This document shows, one piece after another, positions 34,160 through 43,086 of a stretch of DNA of 64,000 nucleotides; position 1 is the stretch's first letter; every line of letters begins with the position of its first letter. The DNA is taken from NCBI GenBank assembly GCA_026393985.1, contig JAPKZB010000005.1:112631-176630 (forward strand), written 5' to 3'. The stretch is from Acidobacteriota bacterium (GTDB lineage Bacteria; Acidobacteriota; Terriglobia; Bryobacterales; Bryobacteraceae). Position numbers and translations under genes: made by a program. Under the pieces are notes generated by a model. It was not told the origin of the DNA and made no database searches. It saw nothing but the letters and a program-made list of their open reading frames with translations.

Positions 34160-37153
34160 TCAACAGAAATCGTGCGACGCCACGCGTGGCGCCTCGGCCC
34201 GCACGGTCACAGCATATACCGCTTCGCCTTTCACCGACACCACCCCGGACTGATTCTGCAGCCGGCCCGCCACCCGCAAGTAGCCCTCCCGCAGAATCAC
34301 CCCCCGGAACTCGGCGTACACCAGCGGCGCGAGAATAATATTGGCAATGCCGGTTTCATCCTCGAGGCTCAGAAACACAAACCCCTTGGCCGTGCTCGGC
34401 TGCTGTCGGCAGATCACGAGGCCGGCCACCTCCACCGGCCGCCCATGGCCAAGGCCGGCCAACTCACCCGCCCGCCAGACGCCGGCCGCCGTCAAGGCGT
34501 CCCGGAAGTAGCGCATCGGATGGGCGCCAATCGTCAGACCGCTCGTCCGGAAATCGGCCTGCAGCCGGTCCATCGCTTCCATGGGCGGCAGCGGCGCCGG
34601 CCCCTCCTCGCTGCTGCCGGCAAACAACTCGCCCGCCGGACGCACCGCCAGACTCGCCTGCCACAGCGCCTCCCGCCGGTGCCGCTGCCGCGAGCCGCCA
34701 ATCCGGTTCAGCGCGCCAATCTCGGCCAGCCGGTTCAACTCCTCGGCCGAGACCTGCGGCACCCGGCGCTTCAGGTCGTCGATGCTGCGAAAGGGCCGCG
34801 CCGCCACAATCGCCTCGGCCGTCATCCGCCGCAGCCCCTTCACGTAGTTCATGCCCAGGCGCAGATGCAGCTCGTCATCGAGGGTACAAAGCCAGTCGGA
34901 GGCCTCGACATCGACCGGTTCAAAGTGCAGGCCATGCCGCTGCGCGTCTTTGACCAGCGTCAGCGGGTTATAAAAACCCATGGGCTGATTGTTCAGCAAA
35001 GCCGCCGTAAACGCGGCCAAATAATGAACTTTCAGGTACGCGCTCGCATAGGTCAGCAGCGCGAAGCTCGCCGCGTGGCTCTCCGGAAAACCGTAGAGCG
35101 CAAACGCCGTAATCGACTGCACGATCGTGTCCTGCACCGGGCCCACAATCCCGTTGGCCGTCATGCCCGCCCGCAGCCGGGTCTCCACCTCCGCCATGCG
35201 CTGCGCCGACCGCTTGAAGCCCAGCGCCCGCCGCAACTCCTCGGCCTCGCCTCCCGAGAAGTCGGCCACCAGCATCGCCATCCGCAGCAACTGCTCCTGA
35301 AACAGCGGCACACCTAAGGTTCTTCTTAAAACACTCTCCAATTTCGGATGTAAACAATCGGCTTGTTCAAGACCCTGTCGCCGCCGCAGGTACGGATGCA
35401 GCATGTTGCCCACAATCGGCCCCGGCCGGATAATCGCCACCTGAACCACCAGGTCATAGAACCGCTCCGGCCGCAGCCGCGGCAGGCAGGACATCTGCGC
35501 CCGGCTCTCCACCTGAAACATGCCTACCGTGTCCGCCCGCTGCAGCGTCGCGTAGACCAGCGGATCATCTGCCGGTAAATGAGCCAGATCCACGTCTTCG
35601 TGATAGTGACGCTTGATCAGGACGATCGTATCCCGCAACGCCGCCATCATCCCCAGACCCAGTAGATCGACTTTGATGATCCCCATGTCGGCGCAGTCTT
35701 CCTTGTCCCACTGCACAATCACCCGCCCCGGCATCGTCGCCGGCTGCAGCGGGACGATACGGTCGAGCTGCCCCTGGCAGATCACCATGCCGCCCGAGTG
35801 CTGCCCCAGGTGCCGCGGCAGATCCTGAATCGCCTCCGTAAAGCGGACCAGCTGCGGCGCCAGCGGATGCTTAGCGTCGCCGAGGGCCTCCTCGTTCATC
35901 CCCAGCGCCTTGCCCACGTCCCGCCGGGCGCTGCGGCCCCGGTAGGTGATGACATTGGCCGTCATCGCGGCGCCAAGTTGGCCATAGCGCGCGTAGACGT
36001 ACTGAATCGCCCGCTCGCGGTCCTCGCCGCTCGGCAGGTCGAGGTCGATGTCCGGCCACTCGCCCCGCTCCTCAGAGAGAAATCGTTCGAAAAGCAGCTC
36101 CATGCCCACCGGGTCGACGGCCGTAATCCCCAGCGAATAGCAGACCGCCGAGTTGGCCGCCGACCCCCGCCCCTGCACCAGAATCCCGTTTCGCCGGCAG
36201 AACTCGACAATGTCCCAGACAATGAGAAAGTAGCCGGCCAACCCCAGCTTGGCAATCAGCTGCAGCTCCCGTTCGATCTGCCGCCGCGGCTTGTCGCCAT
36301 ACGGCCGGTAACGCCGCCGCGCCCCCTCGTCGGTCCGCTTAGCCAGAAAGCTGTCCATCGTGTCGCCCTCCGGCACGGGATAGAGCGGGAACTGGTAGCC
36401 GAGGTCTTCGAGCGTAAACTCCAACCGGTCGGCCAGCTCCCGCGTCCGCGCCACAGCCTCCGGCACATCGGCAAACAGCGCCCGCCGGTCGGCGGTGCTT
36501 TTGAGATAGCGCTCCGCGTTCTGCCCGAGCAGGCGGCCGGCCGCCTGAATGGTGGTGTGCCGGCGGATGCAGGTGAGTACGTCCAGCAGCGGCCGGTCCC
36601 CGGCCCCGGCGTGGCTCACCCCGCCGGTGACGACAGCGGGCAGGCCCAGGTCCAGCAGCGCGCGGTTGCGAACCTCGGCCGCGCGCAGATAATGCCTTTC
36701 TAAATCAACATATACATTTGTTTTACTGAAGATCTGGATGAACCGGTCAGCCGCCGCCCGGTCGTAGCCCAGCGCCGCCAGCGGATCGCCGGCCAGCAGC
36801 ACCAATCCTTCGGCGTACTCGGCAAGATCGGTCGGCGTCGCCCCCGCCCGGCGCTCTAACTTGATCTTCGTCAACAAGCTACAGAGATTTTGATAGCCTT
36901 TTCTTGAAGCGCACAGTAGCGGATAGCGAAACGTGCCCTCCGCCGCCGTCACCTCCGCCCCCAGCAGCGCCCGCACCCCCCGCTTCCTCCCCGCTTTGTG
37001 AAACCGCACCGCCCCGGACAATCCATCCCGGTCGAGCAGCGCCACGGCCGGAATCTCCAACTCCGCCGCCCGCTCCATCAGCGCCTCCGGCAGACTCGCT
37101 CCCTCAAGAAAACTGAATGCCGATCGAACCCGCAACTCTGGCAGTCTGCCCAT
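34160..37153 (-). CDS. dnaE2: Error-prone DNA polymerase III alpha subunit (DnaE2/ImuC)
   Basis: This 997-residue C-family polymerase opens with a PHP domain (ELRVRSAFSFLEGASLPEALMERAAEL). The palm holds VQGRGSAANSAVCYSLGITAVDP and PDIDLDLPSGEDRERAIQYVY, supplying the catalytic Asp triad. An HhH region and OB fold follow (VEVAGLVICRQQPSTAKGFVFLSLEDETG). The shortened length and the ending (APRVASHDFC) are typical of DnaE2, used in damage-induced mutagenic repair with ImuA/ImuB, which are not nearby. A direct repeat resembling a LexA site sits just before the start codon. Confidence 0.92.
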   Translation of the reverse strand: MGRLPELRVRSAFSFLEGASLPEALMERAAELEIPAVALLDRDGLSGAVRFHKAGRKRGVRALLGAEVTAAEGTFRYPLLCASRKGYQNLCSLLTKIKLERRAGATPTDLAEYAEGLVLLAGDPLAALGYDRAAADRFIQIFSKTNVYVDLERHYLRAAEVRNRALLDLGLPAVVTGGVSHAGAGDRPLLDVLTCIRRHTTIQAAGRLLGQNAERYLKSTADRRALFADVPEAVARTRELADRLEFTLEDLGYQFPLYPVPEGDTMDSFLAKRTDEGARRRYRPYGDKPRRQIERELQLIAKLGLAGYFLIVWDIVEFCRRNGILVQGRGSAANSAVCYSLGITAVDPVGMELLFERFLSEERGEWPDIDLDLPSGEDRERAIQYVYARYGQLGAAMTANVITYRGRSARRDVGKALGMNEEALGDAKHPLAPQLVRFTEAIQDLPRHLGQHSGGMVICQGQLDRIVPLQPATMPGRVIVQWDKEDCADMGIIKVDLLGLGMMAALRDTIVLIKRHYHEDVDLAHLPADDPLVYATLQRADTVGMFQVESRAQMSCLPRLRPERFYDLVVQVAIIRPGPIVGNMLHPYLRRRQGLEQADCLHPKLESVLRRTLGVPLFQEQLLRMAMLVADFSGGEAEELRRALGFKRSAQRMAEVETRLRAGMTANGIVGPVQDTIVQSITAFALYGFPESHAASFALLTYASAYLKVHYLAAFTAALLNNQPMGFYNPLTLVKDAQRHGLHFEPVDVEASDWLCTLDDELHLRLGMNYVKGLRRMTAEAIVAARPFRSIDDLKRRVPQVSAEELNRLAEIGALNRIGGSRQRHRREALWQASLAVRPAGELFAGSSEEGPAPLPPMEAMDRLQADFRTSGLTIGAHPMRYFRDALTAAGVWRAGELAGLGHGRPVEVAGLVICRQQPSTAKGFVFLSLEDETGIANIILAPLVYAEFRGVILREGYLRVAGRLQNQSGVVSVKGEAVYAVTVRAEAPRVASHDFC

Positions 37154-37168
37154 ATTCGCCTTTTGTTC
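37154..37168. promoter_or_regulatory. LexA-box-like direct repeat in the dnaE2/oligopeptidase B divergent promoter
   Basis: On the dnaE2 strand the sequence is GAAC-AAAAGGC-GAAT, one mismatch from the GAACN7GAAC box known from alphaproteobacterial LexA. It lies immediately before the dnaE2 ATG. On the plus strand it overlaps a candidate -35 (TTGTTC, 37163-37168) paired with TATCAT at 37184-37189 for the oligopeptidase gene. Confidence 0.45.
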
Positions 37169-37197
37169 GCTATCTTCCTAGCCTATCATGAAGAGGC

Positions 37198-39189
37198 ATG
37201 CCTCCCGCCCCTGTGATCCACGAAAAGCACGGCGACCGCCGCGTCGACCCCTACTTCTGGTTCCGCGAAAAAACCAACCCGGACGTCCTCGCCCACCTCG
37301 AAGCCGAGAACGCCCGCACCGAAGCCGCCCTCGCCCCCACCGCCGCCCTCCAGGAGCAGCTCTATCAGGAGATCCTCGGCCGCATCCAGGAGACCGATAC
37401 TTCCGTGCCCGTCCGCCGCGGCGACTGGGAGTACTACACGCGCACCGAACAGGGCCTCGCCTACCCTATCTACTGCCGCCGCCAGTCCGCGGAAGTCGTC
37501 CTGCTCGACGCCAACGTCCTGGCCCAAGGCAAAGACTACTTCCGCCTCGGCGTCTTCGAGCCGAGCGTCGACCAGCACCTGCTCGCCTACTCCACCGACT
37601 ACGCCGGCGACGAAAAGTACACCCTCGTCTTCCTCGACCTCCGCACCAACCAGCTCCTGCCGGACTCGATCGCCAACACCCACGCCGATCTCGTCTGGGC
37701 CAACGACAACCGGACCGTCTTCTACACCAAGCTCGACGAAGTCACCCTGCGCCCCTACCAGATCTGGCGCCACACGCTCGGCGAGGCCACCGACTCGCTC
37801 GTCTACGAAGAGCCCGACGAACGCTTCCTCGTCGGCCTCGACAAGACCCGCGACCACGCCTACCTCCTGCTCTCCATCCACTCCTCGACCAGTTCCGAGG
37901 TCCATTACCTGTCCGCCGACGAGCCGCTCGGCGCCTTCACGGTCATCGCCCCGCGCCGGCCGAAGGTCGAATACTCGGTCGGCCACCAGCATGGCTACTT
38001 CCTCATCCACACCAATTTGGACGCCACCAACTTCCGCCTCATGCGCGCCCCCGTCGCCGCCCCGGCCGCCTGGGAGGAGTTCGTGCCGCACCGGCCCGAG
38101 ATCTATCTGGAAGGCTTCGCCGAGTTCGCCGGCCATCTCGTTCTCTACGAACGCACCAACGGCCTGCGACAGATCAACATCGACCAGAACCATCTGATCC
38201 CCGTGCCGGAGCCCGTCTACCACCTCACCTCCCTGTCGAACCCCACCTTCGATACCCCCGTCTTCCGCTACGGCTACACCTCGCTCACCACCCCCTTCAC
38301 CGTCTACGACTACGACATGCGGACCCGCGAGCGCACCCTGCGCAAGCAGGAGCCGGTGCTCGGCGGCTACGACCCCCAGCTCTACACCACCGAACGGCTC
38401 TGGGCCACGGCGCCCGACGGCACCGCCGTGCCCATCGCCCTCGTCTACCGGACGGAGCTCTTCCGCAAGGACGGCCAGTCGCCGGTGCTGCTCTACGGCT
38501 ACGGCTCCTACGGCCTCAACATGGAGGCCACCTTCCACAGCGACCGCCTCAGCCTGCTCGACCGCGGCTTTGCCTACGCCATCGCCAATATCCGCGGCGG
38601 TTCGGAGATGGGCCGCCCGTGGTACGACCACGGCAAGTTCCTTGCAAAGAAGAACACCTTCACCGACTTCATCGCCGCCGCCGAACATCTGATCGCCCAC
38701 GGCTACACCAACCCGAAGCAGCTAGCCATTGAAGGGCGCAGCGCCGGCGGCATGCTCATCGGCGCCGTGCTCAACCTGCGGCCCGACCTGTTCGGCGCGG
38801 CCATGGCCGGGGTGCCGTTTGTCGACGTCCTGACGACGATGCTCGATGAGACGCTGCCGCTCACCGTCGGCGAGTACGAGGAGTGGGGCGACCCCAACGA
38901 CGAGACCTACTACCACTACATGAAGTCCTACTCGCCCTATGACAACGTCACCGCCCAGGCCTACCCGCACCTGCTCGTCACCAGCGGCCTAAACGACCCC
39001 CGCGTGCAGTATTGGGAGCCGACCAAGTGGGTGGCCCGTCTGCGCGAACTGCGCACCAACGACAACCTGCTGCTGCTCAAGACCAACATGGGCGCCGGCC
39101 ACTTCGGCAAGTCCGGCCGCTACGATGCCTTGCGCGAGACGGCGCTCTACTACGCCTTCTTCCTCTGTGCGCTAGGCTGTACGCGCTAA
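37198..39189 (+). CDS. ptrB: Oligopeptidase B (S9 family serine peptidase)
   Basis: This 663-residue protein has no signal peptide. The N-terminus HEKHGDRRVDPYFWFREKTNPDVLAHLEAEN is the S9A/oligopeptidase B opening, followed by a seven-bladed propeller. The peptidase domain has YGSYG, the nucleophile IEGRSAGGML (Ser515), the Asp region SGLNDPRVQYWEPTKW and the His in MGAGHFGKSGR. It cleaves short peptides after Arg or Lys in the cytoplasm. The start is the ATG at 37198, preceded by GAAGAGG at close spacing. It shares a 44-bp divergent control region with dnaE2. Confidence 0.92.
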   Translation: MPPAPVIHEKHGDRRVDPYFWFREKTNPDVLAHLEAENARTEAALAPTAALQEQLYQEILGRIQETDTSVPVRRGDWEYYTRTEQGLAYPIYCRRQSAEVVLLDANVLAQGKDYFRLGVFEPSVDQHLLAYSTDYAGDEKYTLVFLDLRTNQLLPDSIANTHADLVWANDNRTVFYTKLDEVTLRPYQIWRHTLGEATDSLVYEEPDERFLVGLDKTRDHAYLLLSIHSSTSSEVHYLSADEPLGAFTVIAPRRPKVEYSVGHQHGYFLIHTNLDATNFRLMRAPVAAPAAWEEFVPHRPEIYLEGFAEFAGHLVLYERTNGLRQINIDQNHLIPVPEPVYHLTSLSNPTFDTPVFRYGYTSLTTPFTVYDYDMRTRERTLRKQEPVLGGYDPQLYTTERLWATAPDGTAVPIALVYRTELFRKDGQSPVLLYGYGSYGLNMEATFHSDRLSLLDRGFAYAIANIRGGSEMGRPWYDHGKFLAKKNTFTDFIAAAEHLIAHGYTNPKQLAIEGRSAGGMLIGAVLNLRPDLFGAAMAGVPFVDVLTTMLDETLPLTVGEYEEWGDPNDETYYHYMKSYSPYDNVTAQAYPHLLVTSGLNDPRVQYWEPTKWVARLRELRTNDNLLLLKTNMGAGHFGKSGRYDALRETALYYAFFLCALGCTR

Positions 39190-40247
39190 GGAAGACGGGC
39201 GCGAATTAGCTCGCGGCGGTGTTCGAGTCGTCGCCCGGCGGCGGCCATCAACTGCCGGGCGAACAGCCCGGCGCCCCCCAGAATTGCGAAACGAACCCAC
39301 CACTCGCCCCGCGCCGCAGCCAGGCCCGCCAGCAGGCAAAGAGCGAACGTCACCAACCCGGCCAGCACCGACCCGCCATCGCTAAAACGATACGCCCGCA
39401 TCGGATACGGCGCACGGACGCTCGTCCACGCGCCCCACCCCGCCAGCAGCAGCAGCACGGTCACCGACTCCACCACCACCGAGGCGCCCATGGCCCAGCC
39501 CAAACGCCAGAACACGGCAAGACTCACCAGCCCCATCGGCGCCCCCAGCAACACCAGCAGCGACGTGGTCTTGCTGCGCACGATATCGGCGCCCGTCATG
39601 GGCAGTAGCAGATAGCGGTCGAACCCCGTGCCCTGGTCAGTCCCGAAGGCGTTCAACGCCAGGTTCGAATTGCTGATCGCCAGCACCACAGGCACAATCC
39701 ACGCCGCCTCCACCGCCATGTTCCGCGCGCGCACGGCGTAGGCCACGAACATCAGGGCGATGCCCCCGGCGATCATCGTGTCGAACAGGCGCACCGCCGC
39801 CCGGACGTCCTTCCGCAGCAGCGCCGGGCACCGCGACGGCCCCGCCGAAAGCCGCTTGCCCCTCTTCACCACCGGCCATTCAAACATCGCCAACACTGCC
39901 AGCAGCGGCGCCCATGGCGACACACGCGCAGAGACATAGAAAAGCACCCAGCTCAGCGGGTTCACGGCGACCTCCGTAAGCCGCACCAGCATCCGGTCCC
40001 CCCGCTTCAATGGGAACTGCCCCGGCGCGCCCTCCGGCCCCCAACTCAACGCCAGCCACGCCACGGCCAACCCGGCTACCACGCCCGGCAGCGGCAACTG
40101 CGGCAGGTACGCCACCACCCGTTCGGCCAGCAGCGCAGCGGCGAGCAGCAGCAGCACCTCGCCGGTGATCTCGGCGCTGCTCCGTCCCGTCAGCGTCCGC
40201 CAGCGGATCTTCACGAGGCCCCCCAGCAGCGGGCCTAGCCGAGCCAC
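39186..40247 (-). CDS. ABC-2-type transporter permease-like membrane protein
   Basis: This 353-residue protein is dominated by hydrophobic helices (EVLLLLAAALLAERVVAYLP, MIAGGIALMFVAYAVRAR, LLVLLGAPMGLVSLAVFW, GLVTFALCLLAGLAA), with about 8-10 segments. It follows the ATPase gene with a 13-bp overlap, so it is the membrane half of an exporter. A segment rich in polar residues (LNAFGTDQGTGFDRYLLLPMTGADIVRSKT) resembles ABC-2 permeases. The substrate is unknown. Its stop codon overlaps that of the convergent oligopeptidase gene by 4 bp. Confidence 0.8.
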   Translation of the reverse strand: MARLGPLLGGLVKIRWRTLTGRSSAEITGEVLLLLAAALLAERVVAYLPQLPLPGVVAGLAVAWLALSWGPEGAPGQFPLKRGDRMLVRLTEVAVNPLSWVLFYVSARVSPWAPLLAVLAMFEWPVVKRGKRLSAGPSRCPALLRKDVRAAVRLFDTMIAGGIALMFVAYAVRARNMAVEAAWIVPVVLAISNSNLALNAFGTDQGTGFDRYLLLPMTGADIVRSKTTSLLVLLGAPMGLVSLAVFWRLGWAMGASVVVESVTVLLLLAGWGAWTSVRAPYPMRAYRFSDGGSVLAGLVTFALCLLAGLAAARGEWWVRFAILGGAGLFARQLMAAAGRRLEHRRELIRARLP

Positions 40248-40963
40248 GTGAAGTCCTCCCCGGCCGGCCTTGCGATGTGTGCGAAGTAGACCTCTTTCAA
40301 CGGCCGTTCGCCGGTCCTCCCGCTGGCCACCACTTTGCCGCCCGAAAGGATCGAATACGTGCCCACCAGCTTCTCGACCACGTCCAGCAGATGCGAGGTA
40401 ATGAACACCGCCGCGCCCTTGGCCGCGAGGTTGACGAGCAGTTCCCGCATGTTTTCGGCTGAGGAGGGGTCGATGCCTTCAAACGGCTCATCGAGAAACA
40501 GAGTCTTGGGGTTGTGGAGCAGCGCCATGCCAAACGCCGTCTTCTTCCGCATGCCGAAGGAGGCTTGGCCCGCTTCGGTGTGGCGCTCCTGGTCGAGGTC
40601 GAGGTAGCGCAGCAGTTGGCCGGCCCGCTCGGCTGTCTCGGCCGCGGTAAGGCCGTAGAGCGGCCCGGCCAGCGTCAGATGCTCCCATAGCGTCAGGGCG
40701 TCAAACAGCGCCAGATCCTCGGGCAGCACCCCGATGCTTCGCTTCACGGCCACCGGGTCCGCGGCCAGCGAGATGCCATTGATCTCCACCGTGCCCGCCG
40801 TCGGGATCAGCAGCCCGGTGAGCATCTTGACGGTTGTCGACTTGCCAGCGCCGTTCGGCCCCAGGAAGCCGTGGATCTCGCCGGCGGCAACGGCCAGGTC
40901 CACCCCGTCCACCGCCGTGAAGGCGCCGAACTGCTTCACCAAACCTTGCGCGCGGATACTCAC
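40235..40963 (-). CDS. ABC exporter ATP-binding protein
   Basis: The track frame begins at 41065, inside the neighbour. The GTG at 40963 overlaps the preceding stop as GTGA and gives 242 residues starting SIRAQGLVKQFGAFTAVDGV. Walker A is GPNGAGKST, the Q-loop region is VLPEDLALFDALTLWEHL, the signature segment is QASFGMRKKTAFGMALLHNP, and Walker B is TLFLDEPFEGIDP, followed by the switch His in FITSHLL. The signature (SFGMRKK) departs from LSGGQ, as seen in some ABC-2 exporters. It powers the downstream permease. Confidence 0.92.
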   Translation of the reverse strand: MSIRAQGLVKQFGAFTAVDGVDLAVAAGEIHGFLGPNGAGKSTTVKMLTGLLIPTAGTVEINGISLAADPVAVKRSIGVLPEDLALFDALTLWEHLTLAGPLYGLTAAETAERAGQLLRYLDLDQERHTEAGQASFGMRKKTAFGMALLHNPKTLFLDEPFEGIDPSSAENMRELLVNLAAKGAAVFITSHLLDVVEKLVGTYSILSGGKVVASGRTGERPLKEVYFAHIARPAGEDFTWLG

Positions 40964-41661
40964 GCAATGCTCCGCAGCGCCCGGCGCGTGACCGCCTCGA
41001 CGTTCCACCGCGCGCAAGTCTCCCGCACCCAGTCCGGCCGTGTCTTGGCCGCATCGTTCATCCAATTCCCCACCGAATCCCGGACGTACTTGCTCGCCTC
41101 ACCGACACAGCGATCGAGCACCGGCAGCCCCAGCGCCGGGTTCTTCTTGAGTAGCGGAATATGGGGACACCAGACGCCGCGCGGCCGCGTCGCCTCGCTC
41201 GCAAAACGGCGCAGATAGGGTTCCGCTTCCGCCCACGCGGTCAACAGGGCAATCGCCCGCTCCACCTCCGCCGCGATGGCCGGTCGGATCCCCAGCCAAG
41301 CCCATTCGCGGACGCCAAAATGCGGATCCTGCGCCAGCGGCCGAACGGCCTCCAGGCGCTGCTCGAGCGACCAACCGGGCCGCAGGCCAACGCGGAACGC
41401 CGCCCAGCCGCGGACGGTATCCGAAGGATGCCGCTCCAACGCCCCGTGGAAGGACAGCAGCGCCTCGGCCGCCAGCGTCATCCGCCGCGTGATGCCCAGC
41501 CCGGGGTCGATCTCGGCAGCGACGCCAAGAGTCCGCAGCAGCGTTGTAAAGTCCACCGCCAGCCCCTCGCCGAGCGTCGCCGACTCGATCTCGCCCCGGC
41601 TCAACTGCCCCCGCAGGCCCGCGGGAACCTCCGCCGGGCTGCTGTAGGTCGGCCTGGCCAT
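40960..41661 (-). CDS. DNA alkylation repair-like HEAT-repeat protein (AlkD/AlkC superfamily)
   Basis: The start at ATG 41661 overlaps the preceding stop by one base (TGATG); the track extension to 41802 is a shadow. The 233-residue helical protein has features of AlkC/AlkD glycosylase-like proteins: WAAFRVGLRPGWSLEQRLEAVRPLAQDPHFGVREWAW, FASEATRPRGVWCPHIP and VRDSVGNWMNDAAKTRPDWV. The RPRG...W and VRDSVGNWMND stretches are strongly conserved in that family. It probably binds or excises alkylated bases. It is the middle gene of a four-gene run with an exporter. Confidence 0.8.
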   Translation of the reverse strand: MARPTYSSPAEVPAGLRGQLSRGEIESATLGEGLAVDFTTLLRTLGVAAEIDPGLGITRRMTLAAEALLSFHGALERHPSDTVRGWAAFRVGLRPGWSLEQRLEAVRPLAQDPHFGVREWAWLGIRPAIAAEVERAIALLTAWAEAEPYLRRFASEATRPRGVWCPHIPLLKKNPALGLPVLDRCVGEASKYVRDSVGNWMNDAAKTRPDWVRETCARWNVEAVTRRALRSIA

Positions 41662-42011
41662 CAGCAGACCGGCGCCGGGTGCGGATAGGTGTCTTCGTTG
41701 TCGCGCGGATCTTTCGAGTCCAGGCACCGCCAGTCTTTTTCGATCAGCACCTCGACGGGCCCGGCCGCGCCGGCAATGCCCACCTGTTCGGTCTCGGCCC
41801 ACACCGCCACCGTCGTCGCCGGCACGTTTACCGTTAGTACCCCCCCGGTGAATTCCACCCCCAAGGCGGCGCTATCCGGCTGCAGCCGATAGACCAGAGT
41901 CTGGCCGGGAATGGCGCAGCGGTCTTCCACCGCGCTGCCGGCCGCCAGCGCCATCACCTCTCCCTGCTTCAGCCGCAGGCGCAAAGTATTGCCGTGGATT
42001 CGTAGCTTCAT
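41661..42011 (-). CDS. Small hypothetical protein, DUF7009-like
   Basis: This 116-residue, mainly beta-strand protein begins MKLRIHGNTLRLRLKQGEVMALAAG, a start seen in a small conserved bacterial family I associate with DUF7009, though this cannot be checked here. It ends in a charged tail with Cys residues (DWRCLDSKDPRDNEDTYPHPAPVC). It has no signal peptide. It opens the run that continues with the alkylation-repair-like gene and the exporter. Function unknown. Confidence 0.65.
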   Translation of the reverse strand: MKLRIHGNTLRLRLKQGEVMALAAGSAVEDRCAIPGQTLVYRLQPDSAALGVEFTGGVLTVNVPATTVAVWAETEQVGIAGAAGPVEVLIEKDWRCLDSKDPRDNEDTYPHPAPVC

Positions 42012-42030
42012 CAGGCTTTATTATAGAAGG

Positions 42031-42210
42031 GTGCCGATCTACGAGTACCGCTGCCCGGACTGTGACGCCCGCTTTGAACGCATTCGCCGCATGGCGGAGG
42101 CCGACCAACCGCTTCCCTGCCCGCGCTGCGGCGCGACGCGAGCCGAACGCGAACTGTCCTGTTTCGCGGCCGGCAACTGCTGCAACGCCCCCGGCGGCGG
42201 CTTTACTTGA
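42031..42210 (+). CDS. FmdB-family zinc-ribbon protein
   Basis: The track frame starts upstream at 41911, but the conserved opening PIYEYRCPDCDARFERIRRM begins at the GTG at 42031. The 59-residue protein has two CxxC pairs (CPDC, CPRC) for one zinc ion, as in FmdB/YgiT-like putative regulators. The Cys-rich tail (CFAAGNCCNAPGGG) is usual in this family. It is divergent from the small DUF gene by 19 bp. Its role is unknown; family members have been linked to transcription control of amidase genes. Confidence 0.85.
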   Translation: MPIYEYRCPDCDARFERIRRMAEADQPLPCPRCGATRAERELSCFAAGNCCNAPGGGFT

Positions 42211-42240
42211 ATGCGCTAAGCAGGCGCCCGGTGGGCGCCC

Positions 42241-43035
42241 TTACTGGCGAAGAAACAACATCCCGTTCAGCTTCAGACCATCGTGCGAGTAAGGCTCGAT
42301 GGCGAAGAGCTGCCGCCCCATGCCGTCAATGTCGGCCACCAGCGTGCCGCCAAAGATCCGGTAGCTCCCCGTTGCCTGATCCCCCGCCCCGACGCTGCCG
42401 CCGCCCTGGGTTTCCGAGTTGGAGCTGAAGAAGCTCTGGCTGTTGGACCGGAAGCGATTCCCCGGCAGAAAGACCACGGTCCAGTTACTCGAGTAACTCG
42501 ACGAGTCCCGCACCCCGGTGCGCGTGTTCTTATAAGTACTCAACTCCCAACTGCCCACCACCTGCTGCTCGGCGGCCGTATTCCGCGGCGGCGGCGTAAA
42601 CTTGCCGTTGCGGAGGATGGCCCGGCCCCGGCCCTGTAGTTCGGCCAGCTTCTCCGGGCGGCCCACGGCCAGCACGGCGAAATAGACCTCGCCCTGCAAC
42701 TGCATCCCGTTCCAGGCCACGTACATCCCGTTGGTGTATTCCTGTTCGGCGGAGGGGCCCGAAAACGCCGGGCCCGTCGTGACCCGCAAACCCGGCAGCA
42801 CCCCGGCCGAGATCCCCACGGCCTGCCGCGCCAACTCCTGAATCGAGCGCGCGGCGGCAATTCCCGAGCCGACCAGCACCCGCTCCGGCGCCCCATCGAC
42901 CGGTTCGACGACCGTCATCAGCGGCGAGTGGCGCGCCCGCCAACCCTCCGGCACCGGGAAACGATACGCCCCGTCCGGCGAGACGAACTCGCCGGCCCAG
43001 AGCGGCATAGTAACTAACAACAGCAAAGCCCTCAT
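42241..43035 (-). CDS. Secreted hypothetical protein
   Basis: With ATG 43035 the 264-residue product has a signal peptide (RALLLLVTMPLWAGE). The N-terminal part (FVSPDGAYRFPVPEGWRA...YEG-like strands) resembles small beta-rich domains of secreted proteins that contain a PDZ- or DUF-like fold. The C-terminal part (VGSWELSTYKNTRTGVRDSSSYSSNWTVVFLPGNRF) is beta-rich, Ser/Gly-rich and lipocalin-like in pattern. No family was recognised. It is in the same direction as the hydrolase gene upstream, separated by about 50 bp. Confidence 0.6.
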   Translation of the reverse strand: MRALLLLVTMPLWAGEFVSPDGAYRFPVPEGWRARHSPLMTVVEPVDGAPERVLVGSGIAAARSIQELARQAVGISAGVLPGLRVTTGPAFSGPSAEQEYTNGMYVAWNGMQLQGEVYFAVLAVGRPEKLAELQGRGRAILRNGKFTPPPRNTAAEQQVVGSWELSTYKNTRTGVRDSSSYSSNWTVVFLPGNRFRSNSQSFFSSNSETQGGGSVGAGDQATGSYRIFGGTLVADIDGMGRQLFAIEPYSHDGLKLNGMLFLRQ

Positions 43036-43086
43036 AACTACTAATGCGGAAACGGCGTCCATCATTTCATTCGCCGTGGCATTTAT

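Noticed and set aside
36000-36500. dnaE1 (replicative polymerase)
   Set aside because: Length below 1000 residues and the ending fit DnaE2 instead.
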